A DNA stretch of 33,290 bases from Methylophilaceae bacterium (GCA_026419515.1 JANZZG010000007.1:1-33290); one strand, 5' to 3'. Counted from the stretch's first letter, positions 20,944 to 30,148 are shown. Notes: generated by a model from the letters alone, not told the origin. Program-made: numbers and translations.

Positions 20944-21019
20944 ACTATAACCAAGAAATTTCATAAACGAAATTCACATTTTTTTATAGTTATGATACGA
21001 TTTGCCTTATGATTATCAT
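20944..21019. promoter_or_regulatory. cbbL/cbbR divergent control region with candidate CbbR sites
   Basis: This A+T-rich patch lies in an otherwise G+C-rich 220-base gap. On the cbbL strand a TATAGT (20949-20944) is the best -10, with no good -35, as expected for an activated promoter. Over the -35 position lies the dyad AATTTC-N6-GAAATT (20957-20974), which contains a T-N11-A LysR-type core. Further upstream are two TTATGAT direct repeats 17 bases apart (20990, 21007) and the dyad ATGAT-T-ATCAT (21009-21019). The paired site arrangement fits a LysR recognition plus activation site. Binding is inferred. Confidence 0.5.
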
Positions 21020-21039
21020 CCGGCCCGATTCCTGATGCC

Positions 21040-21975
21040 ATGCTGCATTTGACGTTACGGCAACTCCGGGTATTCAATGCAGTGGCGAGCGAGCTCAGTT
21101 TCTCGCGCGCAGCCGGGAAGCTTCACCTCACCCAGCCGGCCGTGTCCATGCAAATCAAGCAGTTGGAAGAAAACATCGGTCTGCCGTTATTCGAGCAGAT
21201 CGGCAAGAAAATTTATCTGACCGAGCCCGGCCGCGAATTCCAGCGCTACTGCAACACCATCCTGCAACAACTGCAGGAAGCCGAAACCATGTTTGCAGAT
21301 TTCAAGGACATGAGCGGCAAGCTGACCATCTGTGTCGCCAGCACTGCCAGCTACTTCACCCCCCGGCTGCTGGCCGATTTTTGCAAACGCTATCCCAAGG
21401 CTCAGGTCAGCCTCAACGTCACCAATCGTGAGACGCTGCTCCGGCGCCTGGAGAACAACGAAGTGGACATGACCATCATGGGGCGCCCGCCGGAGGATCT
21501 GGATCTCGAAGCCACGCCGTTCATGGAAAACCCCCTGGTCATCATCGCCCCGCCTGACCACCCGCTCGCGCAGGCGCGCAGCATCCCGCTCGCGCGCCTG
21601 GCCCAGGAAACCTTCCTGGTGCGCGAACAGGGGTCCGGCACGCGCATCGCCATGGAGCGTTTTTTCGCCGAGCGCGGCATACGGCTGACCACCGGCACCG
21701 AAATGAGCACCAACGAGGCCATCAAGCAGGCGGTGCAGGCCGGCATGGGGCTGGGCATCCTGTCGATGCACACCGTCGCGCTGGAACTGGAGACCGCAAG
21801 GCTGGTGGTGCTGGATGTGCAGGGATTCCCCATCCAGCGTTACTGGTACGTGGTGCACCGCAAAGGCAAGCGGTTGTCTCGGGTGGCGCAGGCGTTCAAG
21901 GACTATCTGCTGGGAATGGTGAAGCACCACGCGCTCGCTGAAAGCCCCCGCCCGCAAGATGAACTAGCCTACTGA
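21040..21975 (+). CDS. cbbR: CbbR, LysR-type regulator of the Calvin-cycle operon
   Basis: This is a 311-residue transcription factor. The winged helix-turn-helix covers residues 1-60 (TLRQLRVFNAVASELSFSRA, then LTQPAVSMQIKQLEE). The inducer-binding domain covers about 90-295, with conserved CbbR-type stretches MTIMGRPPEDLDLEA, NPLVIIAPPDHPLA and FLVREQGSGTR. Its position divergent from cbbL is the classic arrangement. It would activate cbbLSQO in response to metabolites such as RuBP or NADPH, by family analogy. No strong ribosome-binding site precedes the ATG. Confidence 0.95.
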   Translation: MLHLTLRQLRVFNAVASELSFSRAAGKLHLTQPAVSMQIKQLEENIGLPLFEQIGKKIYLTEPGREFQRYCNTILQQLQEAETMFADFKDMSGKLTICVASTASYFTPRLLADFCKRYPKAQVSLNVTNRETLLRRLENNEVDMTIMGRPPEDLDLEATPFMENPLVIIAPPDHPLAQARSIPLARLAQETFLVREQGSGTRIAMERFFAERGIRLTTGTEMSTNEAIKQAVQAGMGLGILSMHTVALELETARLVVLDVQGFPIQRYWYVVHRKGKRLSRVAQAFKDYLLGMVKHHALAESPRPQDELAY

Positions 21976-21990
21976 TGGTGGGCTTGGGGA

Positions 21991-22065
21991 TGGTGGGGTG
22001 GGTGGGGATCGAACCCACGACCAACGGATTAAAAGTCCGCTGCTCTACCGCTGAGCTACCACCCC
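21991..22065 (-). tRNA. tRNA-Lys (anticodon TTT)
   Basis: A 75-nt cloverleaf reads leftward from 22065. The acceptor stem GGGGTGG pairs with CCACCCC, the D-arm is AGCTCAGCGGTAGAGC, the anticodon loop is CTTTTAA, and the T-arm contains GGTTCGATCC. The encoded CCA lies at 21993-21991. Confidence 0.97.
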
Positions 22066-22129
22066 GGCAAAAGAGGCGCAATTATCCTTGAAACTTGGAG
22101 GGAGGTCAATTTGGGTGAAGAACCCTCTA

Positions 22130-22335
22130 AAAACCTGCTGCACGGCTGTAGGGTGGTGTGGTGCGATTTGGGCGCCGGCCACTGCGTGACGGCTTCACAC
22201 TCGCCACATTCACGCAAGCCTCCGCCATAGGCTGCGGTCGTCGCTTCTTAGCCTTACGCCTCGTGATGTCTCGGTTGCTGCGCTGCTTGCGCGTAAGCCT
22301 TTGAGCCCTCGCAGCGGTTTTCGTGGTTTCCTTAA
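22130..22335 (+). repeat. Dispersed repeat family, copy B
   Basis: This is a degenerate copy homologous to 190-427 and 25991-26212. Shared blocks are CCTGCTGCACGGCTGTAGGG, GGTGTGGTGCGATTT, GCCGGCC-CTGCGTG, TTCACGCAAGCCT, GCGGTCGTCGCTTC, GATGTCTCGGTTGCT, TTGCGCGTAAGCC and AGCCCTCGC, then GGTTTCC. It runs right up to, and slightly over, the ffh stop codon. It fills almost all of the 266-base gap between tRNA-Lys and ffh, which otherwise holds nothing I can identify. Confidence 0.75.
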
Positions 22336-23687
22336 CGTCCCCAGCCCGGGAATCTGCCCTGCATCGCCCGCATCAGCTTGCCCAGGCCGCCTTTCGAGAG
22401 CATTTTCATCATTTTCTGCATTTCCTCGAACTGGTTGAGCAGCCGGTTGACCTCTTGCACCTGGACGCCGGCCCCGGCAGCGATGCGACGCTTGCGGCTG
22501 GCTTTGATGATGTCGGGGTTGCGGCGCTCCGCTGGGGTCATGGCGTTGATGATGCCTTCGATGCGGCGCAGTGCCCGATCCCCTTCCTCTGGATTCACCT
22601 TGCCTGCGGCTTGCGCCATCTGGATGGGCAGCTTGTCCATGAATGCGCCCATGCCTCCCATGTCACGCATTTGCCGTATTTGCATTTTGAAATCCTCGAG
22701 GTCGAACGCTTTCCCGGATTTGACTTTATCTGCGAGTTTTTTGGCTTCTTCGAGATCGACGTTTTTTTGTGCCTGCTCGATCAGCGACAGCACATCGCCC
22801 ATACCGAGGATGCGTGAGGCCATGCGTTCGGGATGGAAGGGTTCCAGCCCGTCCATTTTTTCGCTCACACCGATGTATTTGAGCGGGGCGCCGGTGACAT
22901 GACGTACCGAAAGAGCAGCGCCGCCACGCGCATCGCCATCCAGCTTGGTCAGTATCACTCCGGTGAGTGGCAATGCCTCGGAAAACGCCTTGGCACTATT
23001 GACGGCATCCTGCCCGGTCATGGCGTCCACTACGAATAGCGTTTCGACCGGCTGGAGCAATCCATGGAGCTCCTTGATCTCGGCCATCATGGCTTCATCG
23101 ATCGCCAACCGGCCGGCCGTGTCGAAAATCAGCACGTCGTGGAAGTGGCGGCGCGCATGGTCGAGCGCTGCGCGCGCGATGTCGCGCGGCTTCTGGCCTC
23201 TATCGGAGGGGAAGAAATCGGTCTGCAATTGCGCCGCTAGAGTTTTGAGTTGTTCTATGGCGGCGGGGCGATACACGTCTGCACTCGCCAGCAGTACTTT
23301 CTTTTTTTGTTGTTTCAATAAACGTGCCAGCTTGGCCGAACTGGTGGTCTTGCCAGAGCCCTGCAGGCCGGCCATCAGGATGACGGCAGGCGGCACCGTG
23401 GCGAGGTTGAGCGCGGTATTCTGCCCTCCCATCAGCGCGGTCAGCTCCTCATACACCACCTGGATGAAGGCTTGCCCGGGCGTCAGGCTCTGCAGCACGT
23501 CACGCCCCAAGGCGCGTTCCTTGACATGGGCGATGAAATCGCGCACCACGGGCAGCGCCACGTCCGCTTCCAGCAACGCCATGCGCACCTCACGCAGAGC
23601 GTCCTGGATATTGTCCTCGGTCAGGCGGGCTTGGCCACGCAGCTGTTTGATGACTTGCTGTAGGCGTCCAGTCAGATTCTCGAGCAT
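22332..23687 (-). CDS. ffh: Signal recognition particle protein Ffh
   Basis: This 451-residue GTPase binds 4.5S RNA and hydrophobic signal sequences and delivers ribosomes to FtsY at the membrane. The N domain covers about 1-90. The GTPase motifs include GLQGSGKTTSSAKLA near residue 107, DTAGRLAID and TKLDGDARGGAAL. The M domain from about residue 300 is methionine-rich (MRDMGGMGAFMDKLP) and includes the RNA-binding SRKRRIAAGAGVQVQEVNRLL helix pair. No clear ribosome-binding site is visible before the ATG. It is divergent from the ypjD-like gene. Confidence 0.97.
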   Translation of the reverse strand: MLENLTGRLQQVIKQLRGQARLTEDNIQDALREVRMALLEADVALPVVRDFIAHVKERALGRDVLQSLTPGQAFIQVVYEELTALMGGQNTALNLATVPPAVILMAGLQGSGKTTSSAKLARLLKQQKKKVLLASADVYRPAAIEQLKTLAAQLQTDFFPSDRGQKPRDIARAALDHARRHFHDVLIFDTAGRLAIDEAMMAEIKELHGLLQPVETLFVVDAMTGQDAVNSAKAFSEALPLTGVILTKLDGDARGGAALSVRHVTGAPLKYIGVSEKMDGLEPFHPERMASRILGMGDVLSLIEQAQKNVDLEEAKKLADKVKSGKAFDLEDFKMQIRQMRDMGGMGAFMDKLPIQMAQAAGKVNPEEGDRALRRIEGIINAMTPAERRNPDIIKASRKRRIAAGAGVQVQEVNRLLNQFEEMQKMMKMLSKGGLGKLMRAMQGRFPGWGR

Positions 23688-23752
23688 GGGATGAATTCGC
23701 GAGATTGATGGCTCATGTTATAGTTGACCAATTTCTGGATTTTAACCGAAGT

Positions 23753-24544
23753 ATGTTCGATTTCCTGCCCTTCGCCACCGCGCTGATTTATCTGGGGGTG
23801 GCCATACTGTACTGGCGTCGTTCGGAAATCACCAGATTCTGGCCACAGGTGGCGACCAGCGTTGCGCTTGCTCTCCATGGCTGGCTGCTCTACCGTACCC
23901 TGTTTTTGCCGGAAGGGATGAATCTGGGGCTTCCCAATGCGCTTTCTGCCATTTTTTGGTTGACCGCGCTGATCTACTGGGGAACCAATCTGCGCCACGA
24001 TCTGCATCGCCTGCAAGCTTTCGTGTTGCCGCCCGCCGCCCTCTGCGTCTTGCTGCAATGGGCATTGCCAGAGCACCATGTGCTGACGTATGCCGATGCC
24101 CCGCTGTTTCGCCTGCATTTGATCATTGCGTTCACCGCTTACAGTCTGCTTACGTTCGCTGCCCTGCACGCCCTGCTGATGATGGCGGCGGAACGCGCCT
24201 TGCACCGCAAGCCTTCATTCATCCGTCTGCCGGATTTTCCCCCGCTGATCGGCATGGAGAAACTGCTGTTCCAGATCATCACCAGCGGTTTCGTGCTGCT
24301 CACCCTCACCCTGGCGAGCGGCATCCTGTTTTCCGAGCAGCTGTTCCAGCAGGCGTTTCGCCTCAACCACAAGACGGTGTTCTCTTTCGCCGCCTGGATA
24401 CTTTTCGGCGGGCTGTTGCTGGGACGCTGGAAATACGGCTGGCGCGGGCGCACTGCCATCCGCTGGACCCTGGTGGGGTTTGGCCTGTTGCTGCTGGCCT
24501 ACGTGGGCAGCAAGTTCGTGCTGGAATTCATCCTGCACCGATGA
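23753..24544 (+). CDS. CcsA/YpjD-like cytochrome c assembly membrane protein
   Basis: This is an integral membrane protein of 263 residues with about eight transmembrane helices, like E. coli YpjD and the CcsA/HemX group. The region from HLIIAFTAYSLLTFAALHAL through LLFQIITSGFVLLTLTLASG to LNHKTVFSFAAWILFGGLL carries the family's conserved histidines, which may contact haem. I prefer ATG 23753 over 23705 because it begins directly with the first hydrophobic segment and matches family length. The head-to-head pairing with ffh is common in proteobacteria. The exact biochemical role is unknown. Confidence 0.8.
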   Translation: MFDFLPFATALIYLGVAILYWRRSEITRFWPQVATSVALALHGWLLYRTLFLPEGMNLGLPNALSAIFWLTALIYWGTNLRHDLHRLQAFVLPPAALCVLLQWALPEHHVLTYADAPLFRLHLIIAFTAYSLLTFAALHALLMMAAERALHRKPSFIRLPDFPPLIGMEKLLFQIITSGFVLLTLTLASGILFSEQLFQQAFRLNHKTVFSFAAWILFGGLLLGRWKYGWRGRTAIRWTLVGFGLLLLAYVGSKFVLEFILHR

Positions 24545-24553
24545 GCCGGACTT

Positions 24554-25216
24554 TCAGCGCAGGCTGATCTGCGGCCAGCCATGGGCTTGCGCGTAGGCCT
24601 TGAGTTGTGGGTCGGCATCCACCGCCACCGGGTGGTCGACCAGCTTGAGCAACGGCAGGTCGTTGTGGGAATCACTGTAAAACCAGCTCGACTCGAAACT
24701 CTGCAGGGTTTGTCCGCGGCTTTCCAGCCATTGCAGCAGCCGGGTGATCTTGCCCTCCTTGAAGCTGGGGATTCCCGCCACGCGCCCGGTGAATCGGCCA
24801 TCTTTTTCTTCCGGGATGGTAGCGATGAGGTGCTCGATCCCGAACTCCTGCGCGATGGGCGACGTGACAAAGCTGTTGGTGGCAGTGATGATGACCAGCA
24901 GATCCCCTTTTTTTCTGTGTTCCTCCACCAACGCCCGTGCCTTGGGGGTGATCATTGGCCGGATTTTTTGTTCCATGTAGAGTCGATGCCACGCTTCGAG
25001 TTGGCTGCGCGGGTGGCGTGACAATGGTTTTAGCTGGAATTCGAGAAAAGCGTGGATATCCAGTGTGCCGGCTTTGTAGTCTTCATAGAAACGAAGATTC
25101 TGGGCTGAATGGAGCTCACGGTCGAGCACCCCCTGGCTGATGAGGAACTGTCCCCATTCGAAATCACTGTCGCCTGCCAACAAGGTATTGTCCAGATCGA
25201 AAAGTGCGAGCCGCAA
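24554..25216 (-). CDS. HAD-superfamily subfamily IB phosphatase (SerB-like)
   Basis: This is a 220-residue HAD hydrolase. It has the nucleophile motif FDLDNT (D7/D9 from the chosen start), ITATNSFV as motif II, and SDSHNDLPLL as motif IV. A helical cap between motifs I and II is typical of the IB group, which acts on small phosphomonoesters; the substrate is unknown. The start is probably TTG at 25216: GGAGG stands eight bases before it and homology begins right there. An earlier TTG at 25276 would add 20 residues without family similarity. It is convergent with the ypjD-like gene and divergent from the CbiM-like gene. Confidence 0.85.
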   Translation of the reverse strand: MRLALFDLDNTLLAGDSDFEWGQFLISQGVLDRELHSAQNLRFYEDYKAGTLDIHAFLEFQLKPLSRHPRSQLEAWHRLYMEQKIRPMITPKARALVEEHRKKGDLLVIITATNSFVTSPIAQEFGIEHLIATIPEEKDGRFTGRVAGIPSFKEGKITRLLQWLESRGQTLQSFESSWFYSDSHNDLPLLKLVDHPVAVDADPQLKAYAQAHGWPQISLR

Positions 25217-25287
25217 ATCGTTCCTCCAATACTTCAAAAAAACGAGTAGTGTCGTAGAATTCAGGGGCGGATGCAAATCGTGTCGTC

Positions 25288-25953
25288 ATGAATTTTCCGG
25301 ATCATCTGCTTCCAGCCACGGTGATTTGGCCAGCGAATCTGTTGGCAGTCTGGTTGTTGTACCACTGCATCAGACATGCACCTTGGCGGTATCTCGCCAA
25401 GCCTGGACGGCAGCATCTTTGGATGGCGGCTTGCGTGGGCCTGATGGTGCTGTGGAGCATCAAAACCGGTATCAAGCCAGGCCTCACTTTCCATGTGTTG
25501 GGGTCCACGCTGCTTACCTTGATGTTTGGGCCTCGCCTGGCCATCGTGGCGCTCGCGGTGGTGCTCGCGGGCGTCACCCTGGCGGGTGCTGCCGGCTGGC
25601 AGAGTTTGGGGATCAACCTGTTGTTGATGGGGGGGCTGCCGGTATTGTTCAGTTACGTGCTGTACAGCCAGGCCTATCACAAGCTACCTCATCACGTGTT
25701 CATTTATATTTTCGTCGATGCTTTCGTTGCAGCTGGACTGTCCATCCTGCTCTTGGGCGTGGTCGATACTCTGCTACTGTCATTTGCCGGGGTTTATAGC
25801 CTGGAGTATCTACGCGACAACTACTTGCCTTATTTCATCTTGATGGGATGGTCGGAGGCCTTGCTGACGGGCATGGCCGTAACACTGATGGTGGCCTACC
25901 GTCCAGAATGGCTCGTCACTTTCAGCGACAAGCTCTACCTCAAAGGCAAGTAG
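25288..25953 (+). CDS. CbiM-like energy-coupling-factor permease, orphan
   Basis: This is a 221-residue membrane protein with about six transmembrane helices. It resembles the short CbiM-type proteins annotated as ECF transporter permease in beta- and gammaproteobacteria. A loop with GIKPGLTFHVLGSTLLTLMFG in the middle is characteristic. CbiM proteins bind Co or Ni through N-terminal histidines; here the N-terminus reads MNFPDHLLP, with a histidine at position 6 rather than position 2. No CbiN, CbiQ or CbiO gene is nearby. Its transport activity is therefore doubtful from the sequence alone. Confidence 0.7.
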   Translation: MNFPDHLLPATVIWPANLLAVWLLYHCIRHAPWRYLAKPGRQHLWMAACVGLMVLWSIKTGIKPGLTFHVLGSTLLTLMFGPRLAIVALAVVLAGVTLAGAAGWQSLGINLLLMGGLPVLFSYVLYSQAYHKLPHHVFIYIFVDAFVAAGLSILLLGVVDTLLLSFAGVYSLEYLRDNYLPYFILMGWSEALLTGMAVTLMVAYRPEWLVTFSDKLYLKGK

Positions 25954-25990
25954 ACTGCTTTGGCTAGAGAAAATCTGGCTGTGGCACGAA

Positions 25991-26212
25991 GCTAGGAAAT
26001 CACTGGATCACCTGTTGCGCGGTCGTAGGGGGTGTGGCGTGATTTTCGCGCTCCAGCCGCTGCGTTGCAGCGCAACCTTCGTTACATTCACACAAGCCTA
26101 TGCCGCAACCAGCGGCCGTCGCTCATTCGAATGATTGTTGTTATGTCTCGGTTGCTCTTGCTCTTTGCGCGTAAGCTTTCAAGCCCTCGCCATGGTTGTT
26201 CAGGGTTCCCCT
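25991..26212 (+). repeat. Dispersed repeat family, copy C
   Basis: This is the copy closest to the apparent consensus. It has TGGATCACCTGTTGCGCGG, GTAGGGGGTGTGGCGTGATTT, CAGCCGCTGCGTTGCAGC, TTCACACAAGCCTATGCCGC, AGCGGCCGTCGCT, TTATGTCTCGGTTGCT, TTTGCGCGTAAGC and AAGCCCTCGCCATGGTT. It ends at the leuA stop codon and fills the gap between the convergent CbiM-like gene and leuA. Nothing else is seen in this 257-base interval. Confidence 0.75.
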
Positions 26213-27746
26213 AGACTTGAGGATGGGCACGTTCCAGTCTGCTGTGCAGCTTGTTCAAGGCATTGATGTAAGCCTTGGCCGAGGCGATGACGATGTCGGT
26301 GTCCGCGCCCTGGCCGTTGACCACGCGCCCGCCTTTGGTCAGGCGTACTGTGACCTCACCTTGCGCATCGGTGCCCGAGGTGATGTTGTTGACTGAATAA
26401 AGGAGCAATTCGGCACCGCTGTTGACCATCGCCTCGATGGCTCTGAACGTGGCATCCACTGGACCACTTCCATCTGCCTGCGCCTTGCGTTCCTTGCCAT
26501 CCTCGGTGATGGCTACCGTGGCGTGCGGTGTTTCTCCAGTCTCCGAACAGACATGCAGGTAAGCCAGCTTGTAATGTTCATGAGGCTCACTGAGCGCTTC
26601 GTCACTCACAAGTGCCTGCAAGTCTTCGTCATAAATCTCACGTTTTTTGTCTGCGAGTTCTTTGAAACGTGCAAAAGCGGCGTTGAGCGCTTCTTCGCTT
26701 TCCAGCACGATGCCGAGTTCCTGCAACCGGGTCCGGAAGGCATTGCGTCCGGAGAGTTTGCCCAGGGTCAGTTTGTTGGTGGTCCAGCCAACGTCCTCTG
26801 CTCGCATGATTTCATAGGTCTCGCGGTGTTTGAGGACACCGTCCTGATGTATGCCGGATTCATGCGCGAAAGCATTGGCTCCGACCACCGCTTTGTTGGG
26901 CTGTACCGGATAGCCCGTGATACTAGAGACCAATTTCGAGGTGGGGACGATCTGCGTGGTGTCGATGCGTGTGTCGCAGCTAAATACGTCACGACGCGTT
27001 TTGATCGCCATCACGATTTCTTCCAGAGCGGCATTCCCGGCACGTTCGCCCAGCCCATTGATGGTGCATTCCACCTGACGTGCGCCATTCATGACGGCAG
27101 CGAGCGAGTTGGCGACCGCCATGCCGAGATCGTTGTGGCAATGGGTGGACCAGACGACTTTGTCACTGTCAGGCACACGCTCGATCAATTGCTTGAAACG
27201 TTCCCCCCACAGCAAGGGGATGCTGTAGCCGACGGTGTCCGGTACGTTGATGGTCGTCGCCCCGGCTTGAATCACCGCATCGAAAATGCGCACCAGAAAA
27301 TCGAGATCGGAGCGGACGGCATCTTCCGCGGAAAATTCGACGTCATCAGTATATTCGCGCGCCCATTTCACTGCCTGCACGGCACGCTCGACGACCTCGT
27401 CGGGTGTCATGCGCAACTTGTTTTCCATGTGGATGGGCGAGGTTGCGATGAACGTATGGATGCGCCCCGACTTGGCAGGTTTGATGGCTTCTCCCGCGCG
27501 CCGCACGTCGTTTTCGTTGGCACGTGCCAGGGAGCACACCGTCGAATCCTTGATGATCTTGGCGATGGCGCGAATGGCTTCGAAATCCCCCGGGCTTGCC
27601 GCAGCAAAACCTGCTTCGATTACGTCCACCCCCAGTTTTTCCAGCTGTCGCGCAATGCGGATTTTTTCCTCTTTGGTCATGGCGGCACCGGGACTTTGCT
27701 CGCCATCGCGCAGGGTCGTGTCGAAAATGATCAATCTCTCTTGCAT
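26211..27746 (-). CDS. leuA: 2-isopropylmalate synthase
   Basis: This enzyme condenses acetyl-CoA with 2-oxoisovalerate, the first committed step of leucine synthesis. It has 511 residues from ATG 27746. GAGGAG lies six bases before it; an ATG one codon upstream is the alternative. The N-terminal TIM barrel has [14 protein letters not shown] and the metal-binding HCHNDLG. The middle carries [15 protein letters not shown], and the C-terminal ~115 residues form the leucine-sensing LeuA dimer domain ([23 protein letters not shown]). Feedback inhibition by leucine is expected from the family. Confidence 0.97.
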   Translation of the reverse strand: MQERLIIFDTTLRDGEQSPGAAMTKEEKIRIARQLEKLGVDVIEAGFAAASPGDFEAIRAIAKIIKDSTVCSLARANENDVRRAGEAIKPAKSGRIHTFIATSPIHMENKLRMTPDEVVERAVQAVKWAREYTDDVEFSAEDAVRSDLDFLVRIFDAVIQAGATTINVPDTVGYSIPLLWGERFKQLIERVPDSDKVVWSTHCHNDLGMAVANSLAAVMNGARQVECTINGLGERAGNAALEEIVMAIKTRRDVFSCDTRIDTTQIVPTSKLVSSITGYPVQPNKAVVGANAFAHESGIHQDGVLKHRETYEIMRAEDVGWTTNKLTLGKLSGRNAFRTRLQELGIVLESEEALNAAFARFKELADKKREIYDEDLQALVSDEALSEPHEHYKLAYLHVCSETGETPHATVAITEDGKERKAQADGSGPVDATFRAIEAMVNSGAELLLYSVNNITSGTDAQGEVTVRLTKGGRVVNGQGADTDIVIASAKAYINALNKLHSRLERAHPQV

Positions 27747-27749
27747 CAT

Positions 27750-28032
27750 GAGCTCCTCAAAGCCGATCGAGGCTGGGTTCGTACATGTCACGCAGGGTAG
27801 GTGATTGTACCGCGCGTGGATTCAGTTGGTTTGTGGAAAAAAGGGAAGTCAGTATTCAGCGCACAAGGCGCAGCAGCCAGCCTGGCAGCAGGCTTGCCTG
27901 GATGAGGACGGGCGGAAGGGAAATGAACAAACCCATGTACATGAGAAGCATTATAAAAAAATCTTGGCTGTATGCAACATTTTCTTGCGGAGAGAACGGG
28001 ATAACCCCTCGTCGGGCAAAGCAGCCTCCTTC
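27750..28032. other. Intergenic region between leuA and the rpsP promoter
   Basis: No convincing gene is present. A leftward frame ending at 27856 encodes a hydrophobic stretch near its end (MLLMYMGLFISLPPVLI) but lacks a ribosome-binding site, so I do not call it. A G+C-rich dyad (AGCCT-N6-AGGCT, about 27876-27891) has no following T-run. Confidence 0.5.
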
Positions 28033-28062
28033 TTGCCATGCAGACCAAGACTCAGCTAAAAT
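28033..28062 (+). promoter_or_regulatory. Sigma-70-type promoter of the rpsP operon
   Basis: TTGCCA at 28033-28038, an 18-base spacer and TAAAAT at 28057-28062 make a good vegetative promoter. Transcription would start near 28068 and leave a leader of about 28 bases before rpsP. Confidence 0.65.
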
Positions 28063-28095
28063 GCGCGTTTCTCTTTGTTGGTGGGAAGAGTCGTT

Positions 28096-28341
28096 ATGGT
28101 GATCATCAGGCTTGCTCGCGGGGGCGCCAAGCGTCGTCCGTTTTATAACGTGGTGGTGGCAGACTCGCGCAATCGTCGCGATGGCCGTTTCATAGAACGT
28201 GTTGGTTTCTATAACCCGTTGGCCAAGGAGGGGGTCGAAGGCCTGCGTTTGAACAAAGAACGCATCGCATTCTGGCAAAGTCGAGGCGCTCGGCTTTCGG
28301 ACTGCGTAGCGCGTTTGGTCAAGAGTGTGCCTGCGTCGTAA
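28096..28341 (+). CDS. rpsP: 30S ribosomal protein S16
   Basis: This is an 81-residue small-subunit ribosomal protein. [20 protein letters not shown] at the N-terminus and [14 protein letters not shown] are diagnostic. The ATG at 28096 is preferred because the family starts exactly there and GGAAGAG lies upstream. It is the first gene of the conserved rpsP-rimM-trmD-rplS operon, whose promoter is visible about 35-65 bases upstream. Confidence 0.97.
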   Translation: MVIIRLARGGAKRRPFYNVVVADSRNRRDGRFIERVGFYNPLAKEGVEGLRLNKERIAFWQSRGARLSDCVARLVKSVPAS

Positions 28342-28364
28342 GGTTGTGGCAACCATCTGACAAG

Positions 28365-28853
28365 ATGGTCGTAATGGGGCGTGTGACTGCCCCATACGGG
28401 GTACGAGGCTGGATCAAAATCCAGCCATTCACCGAAACCCCGGGCAATCTCTTGGGCTACAAGCCGTGGTGGATCACCGGGCTGAAAGGGTGGGAAAAAA
28501 TCGAGATCGACCAGGCACGCCTGCATGGCAAGTTCATCATTGCCAAGCCGGCGGGTTGCCACGATCGTGATGCGGCCTTTGTTTTGAAAGGCAGGGAAAT
28601 TGCCGTACCCCGGGAAAGTTTGCCCGGCACGGAGGCGCATGAGTATTACTGGACCGATTTGATCGGGCTGCATGTCAGGAATTTGCAGCAGTTCGATTTT
28701 GGCAAGGTCGTGAATGTGTTCGAAACCGGTGCCAATGACGTGCTGGTGGTGCAGGGGGAACGGGAACGCCTGATTCCTTTTGTCGATCAGGTGATCAAAG
28801 AAGTAGACCTGGCAACGGGCAAGATATTGGTGGACTGGGACGCGGACTTTTGA
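28365..28853 (+). CDS. rimM: Ribosome maturation factor RimM
   Basis: This protein binds S19 and assists 16S rRNA processing and 30S head assembly. It has 162 residues from ATG 28365; a TTG at 28344 would add seven and cannot be excluded, since neither start has a strong ribosome-binding site. The N-terminal RimM domain has [16 protein letters not shown]. The C-terminal PRC barrel begins near [12 protein letters not shown] and ends with [15 protein letters not shown] small hairpin (GGTTG-TGG-CAACC, 28342-28354) sits at the junction with rpsP. Confidence 0.94.
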   Translation: MVVMGRVTAPYGVRGWIKIQPFTETPGNLLGYKPWWITGLKGWEKIEIDQARLHGKFIIAKPAGCHDRDAAFVLKGREIAVPRESLPGTEAHEYYWTDLIGLHVRNLQQFDFGKVVNVFETGANDVLVVQGERERLIPFVDQVIKEVDLATGKILVDWDADF

Positions 28854-29632
28854 GCATTCAGTTCGACGTCGTTACTCTGTTTCCCACCATGTTCGATGCG
28901 CTGTGTAAGCATGGTATCGCGGCGCGGGCATTGGAGGCTGGGCTGTACCACCTGCATTTGTGGAATCCGCGCGACTTCGCGCTTGATCATTATCGCATGG
29001 TGGACGATCGCCCTTATGGGGGTGGGCCCGGGATGGTGATGCTGGCCGAGCCGCTGGAAAAAGCGATTGAAGCAGCTCGACAGCGACAACGTGAGGCAGG
29101 CGTGAAAAGCATGCGGGTGATCCACTTGTCACCGCAGGGAGTGCCTCTGAAACATGCCAAGGTGATGGAGTTGGCTGGCCTACCTGGCCTCATCCTGTTG
29201 GCAAGCCGCTATGAGGGGGTCGATGAGCGCCTGATTCGGCGCCAGGTGGATGAGGAAATCTCCATCGGGGATTATGTATTGTCGGGGGGTGAGCTTCCAG
29301 CCATGGTGTTGATGGATGCCATCATCCGACAATTGCCCGGCGCGTTGGGCGATTCGAGTTCGGCCGTGGAAGACTCGTTCGTGAATGGGTTATTGGACTA
29401 CCCGCATTATACTCGGCCAGAGGTTTACAAGAATGAGACGGTGCCTGCAGTTTTGTTGTCCGGGCACCATGAAGAAATTCGCCGCTGGCGCTTGAAACAA
29501 GCGCTGGCGCGAACCCGGGTGAGGCGCCCGGACCTGCTGGAGCACCGGCAGTTGACCCAAGAGGAGTCTCGGCTACTCGCTGAAATCGAGCAGGAACAAG
29601 GCTCCGTAGAAATAGAAAGGAAGCAGCAATGA
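28850..29632 (+). CDS. trmD: tRNA (guanine-37 N1)-methyltransferase TrmD
   Basis: This is a SPOUT-class enzyme that methylates G37 of tRNAs to prevent frameshifting. It has 260 residues. Motifs include [14 protein letters not shown] at the start, [23 protein letters not shown], and the knot loop [14 protein letters not shown]. It starts with TTG overlapping the rimM stop (TTGA), so it is translationally coupled. Its own stop overlaps the rplS start (ATGA). Confidence 0.96.
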   Translation: MSIQFDVVTLFPTMFDALCKHGIAARALEAGLYHLHLWNPRDFALDHYRMVDDRPYGGGPGMVMLAEPLEKAIEAARQRQREAGVKSMRVIHLSPQGVPLKHAKVMELAGLPGLILLASRYEGVDERLIRRQVDEEISIGDYVLSGGELPAMVLMDAIIRQLPGALGDSSSAVEDSFVNGLLDYPHYTRPEVYKNETVPAVLLSGHHEEIRRWRLKQALARTRVRRPDLLEHRQLTQEESRLLAEIEQEQGSVEIERKQQ

Positions 29633-30012
29633 GCAATATCATCCAGCAACTAGAACAGGAAGAAATCGCCCGTCTGGGCAAAACCATACCCGACTTTGCG
29701 CCAGGCGATACCGTCGTGGTGCAGGTCAAGGTAAAAGAAGGCAACCGCGAGCGCCTTCAGGCCTACGAGGGGGTGGTCATCGCCAAGCGTAATCGTGGAC
29801 TCAATTCCAGCTTCATCGTACGCAAAATTTCTTCTGGTGAAGGTGTGGAGCGGACCTTTCAAACCTATTCACCTTTGATCGCCAGCATCGAAGTCAAGCG
29901 TCGCGGTGATGTACGTCGCGCCAAGCTGTATTATCTGCGTAACCGTTCTGGCAAGTCGGCTCGTATCAAGGAAAAGCTGCCCAGTCGTGTCAAGCAGGCT
30001 GATAGCGAATAA
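29629..30012 (+). CDS. rplS: 50S ribosomal protein L19
   Basis: This is a 127-residue large-subunit protein at the 30S interface. Family features are [49 protein letters not shown] and [24 protein letters not shown] precedes the ATG. It is the last gene of the operon; no clear intrinsic terminator follows, and the next feature is the truncated repeat copy D and an insertion sequence. Confidence 0.97.
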   Translation: MSNIIQQLEQEEIARLGKTIPDFAPGDTVVVQVKVKEGNRERLQAYEGVVIAKRNRGLNSSFIVRKISSGEGVERTFQTYSPLIASIEVKRRGDVRRAKLYYLRNRSGKSARIKEKLPSRVKQADSE

Positions 30013-30064
30013 TTTCACTTCGTTTTCGCCGAAAAACCCGCTTTTCTCTAGGCAATCCCCTGAA

Positions 30065-30140
30065 AAATCGGGTCGGAGCCCCAAAATCGCGTAATGCCGC
30101 CATCCGGCTGCGCAGTAGGTGATTCAGAGACTTCCTAAAG
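30065..30140 (-). repeat. Dispersed repeat family, truncated copy D
   Basis: On the minus strand this begins like copy A, with TAGGAAGTCTCTGAATCACC then TACTGCGCAGCCGGATGGCG. It continues with TTACGCGATTTTGGGGCTCC, which resembles copy C (GTGATTTTCGCGCTCC). Homology then stops. It lies between the rplS stop and the IS end in the same relative layout as copy A and its IS. Confidence 0.65.
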
Positions 30141-30148
30141 CGGGTTTA

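Noticed and set aside
21896-22081. 61-codon leftward frame containing GGSSAVEQRTFNPLVVGS
   Set aside because: It is a translation of the tRNA-Lys gene and flanks, not a protein gene.
27856-27960. Hydrophobic small-protein frame (MLLMYMGLFISL...)
   Set aside because: No ribosome-binding site or conservation can be shown. It is the end of a longer frame that overlaps rpsP antisense.
30013-30060. Possible rplS terminator (TTTTC-GCC-GAAAA)
   Set aside because: The stem is short and A+T-only, with no T-run after it, so it is not convincing as a terminator.
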